A DNA stretch of 64,000 bases, taken from positions 231,637 through 295,636 of the forward strand of contig WBMV01007393.1 in assembly GCA_013396655.1 (NCBI GenBank), in the 5' to 3' direction. Below are positions 1 to 14,096 of the stretch, piece by piece (within the stretch, counting starts at the first letter, position 1; each line of letters begins with the position of its first letter). This stretch comes from Campylorhamphus procurvoides. Lineage: Eukaryota > Chordata > Aves > Passeriformes > Dendrocolaptidae. A program made the position numbers and the translations under genes. Under the pieces are notes generated by a model. That model searched no databases. It was not told where the DNA came from and was given only the letters and a program-made list of their open reading frames with translations.

Positions 1-7
1 GTCTCAG
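1..7 (+). other. TCF20: 3' end of a probable non-coding exon 1 of TCF20
   Basis: The window opens with gtctcag followed by gtaagg, which matches the donor consensus CAG|GTAAG exactly, so an exon could end at base 7. It sits in CpG-rich sequence on the strand of TCF20, whose first coding exon has an acceptor at 18521-18523 and carries only 36 nt of 5' UTR. An upstream non-coding exon is therefore required. Assigning this donor to TCF20 rather than to another + strand transcript is inference, because only seven exonic bases are visible. Confidence 0.45.
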
Positions 8-200
8 GTAAGGGCCGGCCGCGCTCGGCGGGGCTGCGTCGGGGTGTGCGGGAAACCTCGGGAGGCCGCGCCGCTCCCGGCGGGACAGGCCGGAGTCCTC
101 TGGGCCCGTGGGGTCTCATCCGTGAGCTGTGAGGCGGGCGCAGGGTGCGAGGGGGGGCTTGGGAAAGGGGGCTTTAACCTTCTCCCCCCCCGCCCTTTTC
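1..200. promoter_or_regulatory. CpG-rich edge of a probable promoter CpG island
   Basis: The first ~200 bases are markedly GC-rich and dense in CpG (for example ggccggccgcgctcggcg near 14-31), while the following kilobases are AT-rich with few CpGs. In vertebrates such islands mark constitutive promoters. A consensus splice donor lies at the very left edge, so the island most likely covers the first exon and start of intron 1 of the + strand gene (TCF20). The transcription start would be left of base 1. The promoter itself is inferred, not seen. Confidence 0.5.
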
Positions 201-860
201 TAAAGAAAAACATTGTTTGTTTACGTTTGCTCAAAGAGGCCCTCGTGCTGTGTGGTGAGGTGCCCACCTGTTTTCCGGAAGAACGGTCTTTTGCAAGAAC
301 TGTGAAGTTTTGAACCTTCAAGAGATCAACGATTGAAAGTGTAGGGGATGGATGCACCCAGTGCTCAAATTGCAGTTGGTAAACTGGCTGTGTTGGAAAT
401 GTTTGAGGTTTATAGCGCTTTTCTGCATTCCAGAGTCTCCGTGTAGCCTTCTTTATGTGGAGATTTGATCAGGATATCTTTCTTTGGACTACTATGTGGA
501 TCAGGTTGTGTTTTGTTAATGCTGCTTACTTTACTGGAAGTTGTGTTTAGCAGTGTAGTTGGAAGTTGCTTTTTCTTACCTTGAGGGAAGACCGAGAGAA
601 AGTTATGTAACCTGAGTGTTTTAACCTATGTATCAGAGCTGTCTAATGGCTCTGAGACTCTGTTATTAAGTTGAAAATAAGAGCACGTTTGCACGTGAAT
701 CAACAAGTGATTGTCTCTGTGGATAGATTTGGCACCATCAGAATCTTTTATTCCTTGTGTACACAGTCTTTTTCATAACATTCCTCCTTCAATGAAAGGG
801 CAGGCAGTTTGATTAAATTGCAGCATTGTTTCCTGTGCCATTCTAGTTTGGTTTTCTTCC

Positions 861-873
861 TTTTTTTTTTTTT
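861..873. repeat. poly-T run
   Basis: A run of about 13 T in intron 1. It is an ordinary intronic homopolymer with no retrocopy body recognised beside it. Confidence 0.8.
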
Positions 874-3445
874 AAGTCCTCCTTTGAAAACAAAAGAAAA
901 ACAAGAGGTACACCTGTGAGGGGATTGAGTGTCAGAGCTTTCTGTGTTTGGGTCAACACTTTGAAAGCTATTCATGTCTGTGTCACTTGTTGCCATCTGC
1001 TGATGCATCCATGGGTAATTCTTTGGAGGGTTTGATTTTTAATACGCTTCCTGACCAATAGTTGTGTATGGAGCAGTAGGATCACCTTTACCTAGACTTT
1101 GTAGAACAGTGAAGTGACTGGATGATGGAAATGCAGCAGCCTCAGGGTTAGGTTAGTAGCACATTGGAAGAACTCAATTCAAGAAGAGATGATTTCTTTC
1201 AGCTATTTTCTAGACTGCTTTTTGGTCAGATAACACTGTTTTTTGAGGCTTGTAAGTAAGTATCACATAGTATAACCGAGTCCATTAGCTTAAGTGTATG
1301 TGATAAATAATTTTTAGTATTGTTATTTATGAACTTTAATTTGGCTGGTTTTTCCTTTCTTTCCTTAAACCTACATCTTTATGTAGGGTTCCATATTTGT
1401 TCACTTTAAGTTGTTTAAAGCTGTAGTAACTCATCTGTTGTCTCTACACTAGGTTCAATTGGCATATAAAAAGGCAGTTGCATTAGCATACTGCAGAAAG
1501 AATTACTATTAAAAAAAATTATTAGTTTAGTCATCTGTCTCTTAAATTTTGTTAATGTTACGAGGAGAGTAGTATTTCCTGATTTCTGTAAATTGCTGAT
1601 ACATGAAATACATATTTTTGAGAGTTCTATTTAAATTAGCAAGCAAGCTACTGTGTCTTCTGAGTGGGAGTATGACAACACCTTTTATATAAAATAAATT
1701 ACTTGCTACTCTACTCTTTTAATGCCTATAGTTTTGGGGTAGATTGTAAACTTTGTATTATTAGACTTAAACTTCCTGGAGGAGGTCTTTGGATCTTCTT
1801 GTGGGTTTGGTGTTCTTCAGACTGCTTAGCTTTGAGTCTGTTAATATTTTTTCTAGTATAATTGTAGGTATTTTGACACAGTTTTGGGCTTTGACCTCTA
1901 AATCAGGTTTCAGAGGCTTTGGGATTGATGGAACATGTTTTTGCTGAAATGTATACTTTAATATACCTTTGCAGCCTGGGGCAGGTTAATCATGGTTCCT
2001 TATATGAAAGCAGTAGGAGCAGATTCATTATGAGTGACTTTTAACAGGAGGTCAGGAATTTTGGTTTTGTTGTTGTTCTTCTCTTTGTTACTAATGCTCG
2101 AAATGAATTTTTATTAAAGGAGAAAATCTGTTTCTGTAATGCATAAATAAGAACTGAACGTTTTTCAAATGAAACAGGAAACTTTTTTTGTGTATTAGTT
2201 GTAAAGGAGACATTGTCAGAAGTTTCCTTGAATCTTCAGGTGAAGAAATTAACCTGAAACATATTAACCTGTTTACTATATTTTAAAGGATACTCAAATG
2301 AAGTTTAAAGACTTAAAACACTATAATGAAAAACATTTTTAGTGTGGTTCTGACTATGAGTGATACACATATAAAGTCTGTAGGACAAAGAGTGAAATGT
2401 GCAGGGCTTCAGATTTTTCCCCTCTCCCACTTCCTGTGGAAATGTGTGCAGAGACGACCTTCCGGGTTCCTGGTATGATGTTAAAAAGAAAATCATTGCA
2501 TACCCCCTTTTTCCCTTCCTTTTTAGGTCATGTTTAACAAAACCACCCATGAAGCGCAGCAAAATGGCAATAATGCTGCTCTTGGAAGGGACCCTTTGTA
2601 AGAGTTGTACTGCACAATTCCTGTTGATACTCTACCAGCTTGGCAGGTTGCTATTTGGAGTGAGGGCATGATATTTAATAAACTTGAAAAATTCTATACT
2701 GCATGCTTGGATTCCCTATAATTTAGATAAGGGTATATTTAAAAGTTTATAGCTGGCTTATACATATCTTTCCTTTTGACACAGGGTATGCCAGATCTCT
2801 GTTTGAGTGGGATAGCTTTTTAATTAAAACATATGTTTATTTTTTCATACCCTGTTCAGTTATGTTTCATATTTATGTAGGGTATTAAACTAATGTTTTG
2901 GGAACCTGAGATATTTTAACTTCCAAAGATTTAGTAACATTTTTGGCAGTGCTGGCTTCTCAGACTTCAGTGTGTACTGTAACTGGCTGTGTGAGAATTT
3001 GCGTTAAATCTTGTGGCTGTCCTCTGAGACAGGGAAGATTATGTACGACAATTTCTGAAGAACCAACTAATGTGCTGATTTGTTGGTGAAGACTGGACTG
3101 AGACCAACCAACTCTTTCCATTCAAGAAATTAAACTGCACTCTGATAACAAAAGGTGTTTTTTATTGACTCCTTTGATCTCTCTCAAAATAACGTTTTAC
3201 TTTCTGATTTAGCTTTTGGACATTGAAATAAATAAAGGCTGTAAAAAGTATTTAAAACCAACTCTAGTAGTGTTGATATGCTATGCAGAATTTTCTTTAT
3301 TGTAGAAAACTGTTTAATGTTACTGATAGAGAACACAAACATAGTGTAAGCAGAGATGTATACTTCTCTAAAATCATGCAAAAGAGGCTATTCCTGTACT
3401 GGAATCCTGATGTGCAATTCTCTTCCTACCAAACTTTTCTTATTT

Positions 3446-3465
3446 AAAAAAAAAAAAAAAAAAAA
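3446..3465. repeat. poly-A run
   Basis: About 20 consecutive A on the + strand. I looked upstream for a processed retrocopy or SINE that it might terminate and recognised none, so it is called a simple homopolymer. Its length makes it likely to vary between individuals. Confidence 0.85.
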
Positions 3466-5044
3466 GTTGACTGAGTCATTGCCCCTACTCAGTTCTCCTT
3501 CCTTACTGTTCTTGACTACAGTCTTGACTGAACTGGAAAAATGGAAGGTATCTTACAGCCGTGTCCAGCACTGCTGGTGCATCTGTGTCACACCAGTGTC
3601 AAGCTACACCTCTCCTTGATTGGTTCAGCTGAGCCTTTCCACTGCTGCTTACCACTAACATACATATTGATTTGTCCAGGGACACTTGGAAAGACATATG
3701 ATGTTCTTCATTATGCATGTACATGAGTTTCCTTTCATTTTAGAAAAAGGAGAGAGGAAAAATAAAAAGCCAGACCCAAAGACTTAAAGCTGACATGTAA
3801 TCAAAAGTGCATTCTGTTTAGGCCTGTTGGAAGATAAAATCTGCTCCGGGTCTTCCAGAGTATTGTGATATGCTGCCTATTTGCCTTTGAAGACAAAAAC
3901 TATGAGATTTGATTTTACTGACTCTTGAACTTGTTTTTACTATGTTTGTGAACAACAGCACAAGCAGTCAAACTTCCAGGTTTCACCTGGATACAACAGA
4001 GGAATCATATTGCAGTAAGACTCCTGTTCCTTCCTGCCTCTTATCCAGTGATTTCTCAAAAACAGAGTTACAAAATGGTAGATAAAAGTACAAGCATCCT
4101 CTTGTCAGTTCAGCCTGGAGACAGTGAATAAATACATGTGCTTTTTCCAGTGTTCTTTGTGTTTATAACCTGTGATGATTCTGGAAGACTGGAAAAAGTA
4201 TTACCAGGTTCTTTGTGGGAGAGCCCTGGCTTGAGTCCCTTAAAGATTTGATCTGTTCTCCATTTGAGAAGCCTATTATTTCTTGCCTGCATTGTGATGC
4301 AGCAAATACAAAAAAGCTAGGGAAATTACGTTCCCCCCCACCTCTTCACTGCAAGCATGCAGTATGTCTATGTTCATACCAATAACTGTGCGGAATCATT
4401 GTGTATTCTGTGCTGGAATATGATGATTTATTTTGTAGTATTTTACTGATATGAGCTCAGTCATCTAATTGCTAGTAAATTGCAAATCGTAAACAGAACC
4501 CTCTGATGAGCTCTGATAAGAGCTCAGTACTTAGATAGAAATTGTATGGGGAGCTACTCTACTAGAAGCCTTAGCACAGTTTATTGGAAGTATTGTTCAT
4601 ATTACTTTTCCTGTATTTGTCTTCTTGATAGCTTTTAACTGATCTAAAGACTTGGTATTAGCAGAGTTGGCTGAATGGCTTGTGTCCATATACGACATCA
4701 CTGATCACTGTGAAAAACATTCCTAAAACTTACTAGCTGAAAGAAAAATGTGTTGTCATACTTGCCAGAACAGGAATAAACCATCATACACTGGAATTAA
4801 ATATTGTTAATAGGCCTCCAATACAGTATCTTCACTTTATTGTTTCCTCTGGTCAAATGCTTGGATACACTTGAATTTCCATGAGATTTGATTTTTCCAA
4901 CAGTGTTTTCTATGAGCAGACATTCTGGAATAGTGGAAATGCTGTATGTGACTTTTTAAAATTAACATAAATGGTTACACGATAAATGGAGTGAATGCTG
5001 CATGAACAGCACTATGTTGTCTGCTGGAAATACAAAACAGCAAG

Positions 5045-7308
5045 ATACAAACAGTCTAGGAGGTTCCTGGAGCGTGTGGCAAATAACATCCTGACACAGC
5101 TGGTAAAGGGGGCAGGTAGGGAAGGCACCCACTGGGCCCGCTGTCTGTCAGCGGAGAAGGACTGGCAGATGATGCGCTGGTCAGAGGCTGTCCTCTGACA
5201 CACAATGATAGTTTTCAATTCTTGGAGACATAAGGAAGTGGGGCACCAGTGCTGCCACCTTGGACTTCCAAGACTCTTCCAGAGACTCTGGCCTCTTTAG
5301 GAGCCTGCTTGACAGGGTCCTGTGGGAGGCAGTCCTGAAGGGCAAAGGAATCCAAGGAAGGCTGGATGTTCTTCAAGAAGGAAATCTTAAAGGTGCAGGA
5401 GAGGCTGTCCCCATGTACCGAAAGATGAGCTGACAGGGCAGAAAACTGGTCTGACTGAACAGAGAACTTTGACTGGAACTTGGGGTGGGGGCAAAATAGG
5501 AGAGTTACACCCTTTGGAAGAAGGGGCAGGTAACAAGGATTTTGTGAGGTTACAGGGAGAGAAAATTAGAAGGGTCAAAACCCAACTGGAACTTTACTTG
5601 GCTACTGCCATGAAAGACGATAAAAAATGTTGCTATAAATACATTAGCAACACAAGGAGGTCCAAGGAGAATCTCTATGGGATGAGGGGGGAAACAGTGA
5701 CAAAAGATGAGGAAAAGATTGAGATGCTTAATGCCTTTTTGCCTCAGCCTTTAACAGTAAGACCAGTTATTCTCTGGGTTTCCAGCCACCTGAGCTGGAA
5801 AACAGGGATGGGGAGAAGAATGAAGCCCCCACAATCCAAGGGGAAATGGTCAGTAACCTGCTACACCACTTGAAAACACACAAGTCTATAGGGCCATGTG
5901 GGATCTGCCCAAGGGATGGAGCTGGTGGAAGTGCTTACTGATCCTCTTTCCATCATTTACCAGCAGTATTGGCTGCCTGGGGATGTCCCAGTTGACTGGA
6001 AGTTGGCAAATATGATGCCCATTTGCAAGAAGGGCTGAGAGGAGGATCTGAGGAATGACAGGCCTGTCAGCCTGACCTTGGTGTTGGGGATGGTTTGGAA
6101 CAGTTCTTTAGTGTCATCATATGGGACAACAAGGCAGTCAGGCCCAGTCAGAAAGGCAGTTCCTGCTTGACCAACTTGATCTCCTCCTATGACAAGGTGA
6201 CCTGCTTAGTGAGTGATGGAAAGGCTGTGGATGTTTTCTCCCTTGTTGTTAGTAAAGCTTTTGATACTGTTTGCTCCGGTATTCCCCTGGAGAAACTGTC
6301 TGCTCGTGGCTTGAATGGGTGCCCTTTTTGCTGCGTAAAACAACTTGCTGGGTGGCCAAGCTAGAGAGTGGTGGGGAATGGAGTTACATTCAGCTGGTGG
6401 TTGGTCACGAATGGTGTTCCCCAGGGCTCATTGCTGGGGCCAGCCCTGTTTGATATCTTTACCTGTGAGCTGGGGCGGGGGAGGGGGGTCGAGTGTACCC
6501 TCAGTCAGTTTCAAACAACACTGAGCTGGGTGGGGCTGTTGATCTGCTGGAGGGTGGGAAGCTCTGCAGAGGGATTTGGACAGGCTGAATCAAAGGGCTG
6601 AAGCCAGTGGGATGAGATTCAAAAAGGCCAAGTGCCATGTCCCACTTGGGTCACAACAGCCCCATGCAGTGCTGCAGTGGCTGGAACGTATTCCAGTGGA
6701 AAAGGGTCTGGGGGGCACTGGTTGAGAGTGGCTGAACATGAGCCAGAAGTGTGCCCAGGTGACTAAGAAGGCCAGTGCATTCTGACCTGTGTCAAAATAC
6801 AGTGTGGTCAGACCCTGTACTCTGGTGAGGCCACGCCTTGAATCCTGTGTCCAGTTCTGGCCCCTCATTGCAAGAAGAACATTGAGATGCTGGAGCACAT
6901 CCAGAGAAGGGCAGTGAAGCTGAATGAAGGGTCTGGAGCACAGATCTTACAAGGAGCGGCTGAGGGAGCTGGGCTGTTTAGCCTGGAGAAAAGGAGGCTC
7001 AGGAGAGACCTCTTTGCTCTCTACAACTACCTGAAAGGAGGCTGTAGCAAGGTGGGATTCAATCTCTTCTCCCAAAAAACAAGCAAATCATCTCAAGTTG
7101 CTCCAGGGGAGGTTTAGATTGGATATTAAGAAATATTTCTTCACTAAAGAGGTTGTTAAACATTTGAACATCCAGTGAAATGGTAGAGTCACCATTCCTG
7201 GAGGTATAGGTGTCATGTTTAGGGACATGCTTTTGTGGTGGCCTTGGCAGTGCTAGGTTGGACTTGATAATCTTAAAGGTCTTTTCCAACCTAAATGATT
7301 TTATGACT
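5045..7308 (+). mobile_element. degraded CR1 LINE, sense orientation
   Basis: This is a non-LTR retrotransposon fragment of the avian CR1 family. Near 5060-5200, translation gives FLERVANNILTQLVKG, resembling the end of the CR1 endonuclease region. Near 6230-6310, SKAFDTV...GIPLEKL matches reverse-transcriptase motif A context. Near 6410-6460, [16 protein letters not shown] matches the RT motif B region. The 3' end near 7250-7308 (gttggacttgataatcttaaaggtc, split here only for length, then ccaacctaaatgattttatga) is the typical CR1 3' terminus. Frameshifts and stops break the ORF throughout, so the copy is dead. Its 5' boundary is approximate. It lies in TCF20 intron 1 on the same strand as the gene. 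Confidence 0.9.
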
Positions 7309-10300
7309 CCGTATAACCTTATCTTTCCCTTTTGTTTCTCATCTTCATTCAAAAGAGAAAGAATGAAGTCAACGGTGTTCTGTCATATGGTGTAAATTTT
7401 GGTTTGCCACTGCAAGTTTTCCCTGTTTCATTTCATGTATGTGAAGGTGGGAAGGTTTCCCTTCTTCTTTGACATATTTGCATGAAATGTTGTGTACATC
7501 TGATTTTCTGAGGTTCATGATCCTGACCATACCTCGTGCATATTGCTACATAAAAACGGTCTTTTAGATAGTTCTTGGTAAGTATAATAGATATAGATAT
7601 GTAAAATTAGATACTTAGCAGGCAGTAAATGAAATGAGGAAAATTGTTACAGAAGGAGGTAGCAGATTGTCTTTGTATGGCAGGGCGTTGCTGAGTGAAT
7701 GGCAGATTCTCTTCTGTGCTGTTGGGGAGCGGAAGTAGCAGGAGCATAATTGAGAATTCTCCAAAGTGATGCTATTTATTTTGCATGACGAAACTGAGCT
7801 GCACTATCCTTACCCTCTTCCATCCAAATCACTGCATTTTAATGGAGAAACATCTCATCCCATTTACTGAGAGAGTGCATAAAGAGAACCTCACTGCTGC
7901 AGAATTGTTTGTTTGCCAGCTGTGGTAGAGTATTGGTTTTGGTGATGAGCTGAGGGGTCCACTGTGGTGTGGTATTCTGTATCTCTACACTTCTTACTTC
8001 GGTAAATACCACATTTACTGTGGTTTGGAGAGCAGGGTGGTGACTTGCCATCTGGTCTTTCTTCCCTTTTGCTCTGGGTACTTTTCTACATTTGGTATCA
8101 TGCCTTTTCTGGATATCTTTAGATATCTTCTCATGTTCCAGTTATCAGAGACAAAACTGTGTTCTTTCTTGAGAATTGCTCAGTTGAGTACTTGGGTTTT
8201 TTTTGAATGAGGGTAGTATCCTGCGATTAGGGTATAGAAATTTGACTTGTCATGTGTGCTTGTCATGTTTTGTTTGTTTCCTTTTCCTTTTGGCTTGCAG
8301 AAACACAGCTTGTTGCATGTTTGAAAGGTGGAATTTGTAGAAAACCAAAGGGGGGTGTATATATAATACAGCTACTAAAAATAGCAAGGGTAGGAGAAGA
8401 GGTTAATTATATGTATACTCTACAGCATAGTCAAAACCCTGCCAGAGTTGGTGGAAAAAAACCACTTGAATGAACCTGGGTCAAGCTCACCAGAGAAAGC
8501 ACATCTCTTACCTCAATGAGAAACTGTATCAGGGATCTCTTAAAAGTGGATGGAAGGAGGATTTGGAAAATAAACTTACTTGGTTATTCACAGAACTGCA
8601 GTGCTTTTATAAAGATGTTGTTGACCTGGGTTTACTCATGAAATTTGTCAAGATTAGCTCCATGTGTACATTACCCTTCTGAAATAAGGTAAGGAGTAAG
8701 GTCCTTTTATTCAGTTTGTTAACAAGACTTTAAGAATTAAATCAGGAATAATTCTCAAGGTGGAAGTCACTTTGTTGCCATTTTTGTAACTGAAATAAGA
8801 TAGCAAACTTCAGTTTTTCATAGAAAGTTGTTTTTTTAGAGCAAGGCAGAAAAGAGCATCTCATCTTTCTTTTCCTGTAATAGAATTCTAGGAGTTCATT
8901 AGCATTACGAAATGATTATATGTAATCTATCATGTATGGTTTATGTTTAATTGTCCCTCTTTATTTAGCCTCCTTATGAGAGGAGGCAGGGTGGAGAAAG
9001 AAACAGTAGAGTCTTCTGGTTTTGTTTTTTCTCTCCCTGGTGTCCAGGATGAAAGACTGCGGGAACTCAACTTTAACAGAATGATGGGGCTGATTCTCAG
9101 AGTAGTGGACCAGCGAAGCTCCCTCTGTCTTATTTTGAAATATTAACTGTAGCATTTCCAAAAATTATGCTCGTAGTACAATGTCTTTGTCATCCTCCAC
9201 TAATCTGTGTTTACAGAGGGGTTCTTTCTTCTCTGGTGCTGGATTCATCCCTCCTCTTTGCTTTCAACCTCTGACTTCCTTCAGGATATGTGCTCTAAGA
9301 TATGAGATGGAACACATGCTGCTGAAGCTTTGTCCGTCAGTTCTCCAGCCTCAAATGCTGTCTGACACTATCCCTGCAGTGATAATAAAAGATGCTTTCG
9401 GAAAAGGAGAAAGCTTTAAACTCTGGTTGTGAGAAGATCTCTAGATGCAGGTTAATTTCTCTGAACTGCTTGTGCTTGTTGGAGTTAATTTTGCGCCTGT
9501 GGTGCGATCTGACTGCTGTTGTCATTCCTGTTGTCCTTGGCTGCGGCGGCAGAACTTAGAAACCTGGAGTTGAGTGTCCACAGTTCAAAGTGACAAGGTA
9601 CGGTGTGTTGTTTGTTGGTTATATGGCTTGAGTTTATACCACAGAATTTCAGGTGTGTTAGAAGTTTAATCACTTCATATGCATGAAGTTGACATGGAAA
9701 GATGGCGTCTGGAAGGTTTTCATTGACTCAGTGGGGGAGCTGATCAGAGTGAACCAATTCAAGTGCTTTAGGCCAAGGCTAAGTATAAATCTCAGGAGTT
9801 CCTAACTGTTTGCACCAATAATACTGCAGCATGCTGCCTCCTCTCTGTCATCTCTCTGTTGGTTATGCTGGTGTAACTACAGTGGGAATGCATAATGCAG
9901 TGGTTCAAGAAACTCATCCAATCTGAAAAATTCAAAGAAAACCTGCAGGGGTGGGAAGGGGGAAGAGCTCCTTAAAATAGTCCTGCTGCGGAAGTAATCT
10001 CTTTGTTGACTTATTTAAATGCATGAACTTATTTTGTATTCGTTTGACCTGTTTCTCCTGTCTCCATGTAACTGTGGCTGTAGTCTTAGTCTCCCTCTTA
10101 GTCTCAGGAAACAGCACTTACTGTAGGAATGGGTCTGCTTCAACTTTTGGCTTCAGTGTGAAGCAGATGCTGTGGAATCTAAAGTGTGGAGGAATGAGTG
10201 AAGTGACATTTAGAGGACATAGGTTGTAGGAGACAAGCAGAAATGTTACTGAAGGAAAAGTTGTTGTTCTTCTAGTGTGAAAATCTTACAAATGCTTGAT

Positions 10301-13300
10301 TTTTTTTTTTGAGGGAAGTTCAACCAGTTCTTATGTTAGAGAGAAGCCTTACTTTTCTCAAACTTTTTATCAGTAAACATGATGTGGCCTTGACTATTTT
10401 GTTCTCAAGTGTGCCATAGCATAGTATTTGCAGACCTTCCACATCTAAATTGCTCTTAAATCTGCACTGATTTAGGAGGATGAAATGCTAAATTCGTAGG
10501 AAGAATGATAACCTTGACTAGTGAAAATTGAAAGTGCCAAAGCTGAATTTCTTCTGTAATCTTAAAGGAACAAAAACTTTCTGTAAGAGGTTTGGAGGAC
10601 ATAAATTTGGGTACAGCTTTTCTGCAAGTGGACATTAATTATTTAATTTGTTAGTTTGAGTAGATCAAAGTTATATTTCTGTCTGATTCTAATGTTATTA
10701 CCTATGATGTAACTAGGTGGCATTATCCTCAACGATGGTTTTATCCTAATCCATGGATATATGTATTGTATACAGTGCATAGCCTGTGCTGTAAGAATAC
10801 TTGCATGTAACTGATAGAGATTTTGTGTCAGTTTACTTCATTTGCCTTGAGGAGTTCCCAGGAGTCTTAGTTACAGGCTCATTGCACCAGGCACTGTAAA
10901 GAAGAATAAAAAAATCAATTGTATAGACTGCATTGATTAGAAAAGAAGGACATATGTTACAGGTAATATTTAATATGACCCCTCTAAGTATTCATCTTAG
11001 TAACTTGTCATAGTTTGAAGAGATAATACATTTAGGACTTGAAAGGCAAGGGTTGCTATTTAGTATGAATAAATTATAAAAGTTAATTAAAAATAATGTA
11101 TTAGGGTGTCTTTAAAAAAAAAGAAAAGATATTTTTACTGCTGTATAATTCTGAGTATTTTTGGTACTGGATAAATTTTTGCACTGAAAGTGGGAGCTTG
11201 GAGAGATAGAACCTGGCAACCCTGCTGCTTTTCTGCTTTCCTCTTGCAATTAATAATTGACTTTTCCTTTTCACTGTCTTCAATTTCATAACTAAAAGGT
11301 GAAAGCTTAGTGAGAGTTGTGATGTCTTTGCTGAGCCTCCCGTCTTGCGTGTCTGAGGAGGTGAAAAGCAGATCAGAAGTTGTCCTTGAAGTGGTTGCTC
11401 AGATTTTGTGGTATTGCCAAAACAGACATGATGTTTGACTGGAGACATTGGAGGTGTGGACACAGGTGAATTTGCAATAAGAGGGACATAATGAGTTGTG
11501 AAACTTTTTGTAGGACTAGTGAAGTGGGTTAGGATTTCCAACCAGCTGATCTGCAGCTTGGAGGGAAAAATGAGGAGCTGAGGGTTCAGTATTATTTTCA
11601 TTCTGGTGTTGGGAAGGGTTGTTTGACTACTCTGTAAAGATGAAGAGCGTTTTAAATACGAACTTCTGATTTCAAGTGCCCTTCAGAAGCCATGCCACTT
11701 AGGCAATTCCTGCTGTGTCCGTTTTGCTGGTACAGATGTTTTTGTAATGATACAGTGAATGGATCTGTCAGGTCAGAAATGGCTGTTCTCCCTTGCAGAA
11801 TTTTCTCGACCATATCAGTTCACTGATCTGACTTGGCAGCATGAATGGCTATGTTAATACCATAGAGGAGGCTGGACCTCTTAAGCCGGGCTATAGAGGA
11901 CTGACTCTATATGTGAAACCAAAACTGTTGTTTTACATGAAACAGAAACTGACTGATTTGCATAGGTTCTTAGTAAAATAACAGTGTCTATTAAAAATGT
12001 AGATGGATAACTTTCAGCAAGCGGGTGGTAGATTTTTGAAAGCTATTTAAGTGCATCTGTGCTGTTGGTTGAGACTGAGAACCAATGGCATAATAATAAA
12101 ATCATATATATGATCAGCCAAAATTCTGCTGAACTTTGATCATTAGTCATATTTCTAGAAATGCATGTTTTCATAGCACTTCACTGGCTTACAATAGAAG
12201 TTGTTCTTTTCAAATTTCTTCTTTCTTCATGGTTAGGAATATGAATTTAACAGTACACTTCACTCAAAGTGCAGAACTAAACCAGAGATTGTATTTTAGT
12301 TCTGCTCATTTAATGAGTAAGGCAGACTTAGAGATGCAAAAAAAAATAAAAAAAATCTGCTTGTGGATTTTTCGTTTGGTGTTATCCAGCTGGGTTTTTT
12401 TAAATATTTTGAAGTGGGGAAAGGAAGCAGCAGCCAAGTGATAGCCACATGCAAAATTTGATTATTTTTGTTGTTGTTTGTTTACATGGTGCCTTTTATG
12501 ATAGTAATAGAGTGCTCTGAATATGTCTGTTCACATGTCCCCTGTGAGATAGGATGATGCACTGACTCAGGCTTACTAAAATTCTGTGTGGTCACTTAGG
12601 GAAATATACGAAAAAAGAAGTGAATACAGATCTTAGGTAGCACAATAATCCCCAGAGCATTCCCCTCTCTCAACTGACAAAGCTCACTGTGCTCCTTCTG
12701 CCACGCTCATCTGTTCCTCACCCATTCTGCGAGAACCATTTCCTTAATTGTTTGGATTTAAGCTCATACATACTGACTTTCTAAAAAGCTGTACAGACAG
12801 TTTGGTATAAAGAAGGCAGTGTGTCTCTGTGAAATGATGGAAACTAGTTACAATCCACTCAGCCAAGCTGTAACTCATCTGAGCAATTTTTTGTGAGGGG
12901 TTTCTCTAGGAAGGACAAAATTACATTGTGTTTTTGTTTTTTTTTGTCAAGACCAGTATTAGCACTGATTTGCAAGAGATGTTGCTAATACGTGTATTAT
13001 TACACGCTTAAGCATGTGTAACAACTACATATGGGTGTGTTTAAGGCATGCTGTGAATTTTTAAAGTTATAAAATTCAGTTTCCAGTAACACAGTATTCT
13101 GGGTTTATTTTTTATATACTTTGCAAGGTACTTTATCTACTTCAGCTTAGCTATTTCAATAGGGTCTGGCACTTCAGTGGCAATTAACTGTATACTGTTC
13201 CAACATTGATTGGTGTAGTAAAGTTTCTTTAACAGAAAAGTCATGGTGGCTTGGTGAGAACCAGATCTGACTGCAGTTTTCTTTAGAAGTGCAGTGGTGC

Positions 13301-14096
13301 ATAAGACAGTATCAGAGACATGACTTTTTGAAAGAGGTGAGCAGTGAGTAGTACTGCTTGGACAAACTGATGTCCTTTTGAAGTGCTGTCTTAGTTTATT
13401 TCCATTTCACACCTAATGTAGAAAACCAGTTTTAAGTAGTTTCCATTTTCTTTTAAAAAGGCATCAAGTTTAGAAGAAAAAGGTTGGATCTCTTACTTTG
13501 TTAAATGTAGTCATAGGTGTTTGACCCTTAGATTCATCTGCTTGTGACATTTGTGCTGACTTGCCTTCTCTTAAAGGCACCAGACAGAGTAATGTTCCTC
13601 CAAAACTGAAACAAGGTCTACTTATTCCCAGCTGTTGTTCAGGTGTGCAAGTAATAACTGTACCTGCAGAAATGAGGGTTAGCAGCATGGCCTTGACAAT
13701 GAGGTGGTACTCAGAACACAGAAATACTTTTTTCCTGTATTTCTGGCTTAATTCAGAATGTGGGCATTGTTTACTTACAAAATATGCCCCTGAATTGTTC
13801 ATACACAGGTTCTGGCTTGGTGGGGGTTTTTTTGGTTATGTGTGTTCTGTGCTAGTTCAAGATATGATGGGGAAGAACAAAAATGGGTTTTTTTGCATTT
13901 TATATGAGTTGTGACTAGAAATAGTGGCAGATTTGTGTACATCTGTTATTTGCACAGCATCTAGCAAGTAAGTCTATTTTAGTCAGAACCCTGGACATTC
14001 TATAACCTCCCAACTTGTTCGTATACATTTTTGTCTATGGAGAATAGTATCTCACTGTTTGTCACCTGCTTGTAACTGCATTTTCTTTCCTGATAG

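Noticed and set aside
5045..7308. Open frames with reverse-transcriptase motifs as a host gene
   Set aside because: They belong to a frameshifted CR1 LINE and are not a functional coding sequence.
8252..8682. Two adjoining + strand frames that look mildly protein-like
   Set aside because: No similarity recognised, they are in different frames, and no splice or start context links them.
11101..11601. 166-codon open frame on the - strand in intron 1
   Set aside because: It is the longest intronic frame outside TCF20, but it is Lys/Ser/Leu-rich low-information sequence with no recognised domain, no splice context and no retrocopy hallmarks. Chance is the simplest reading.
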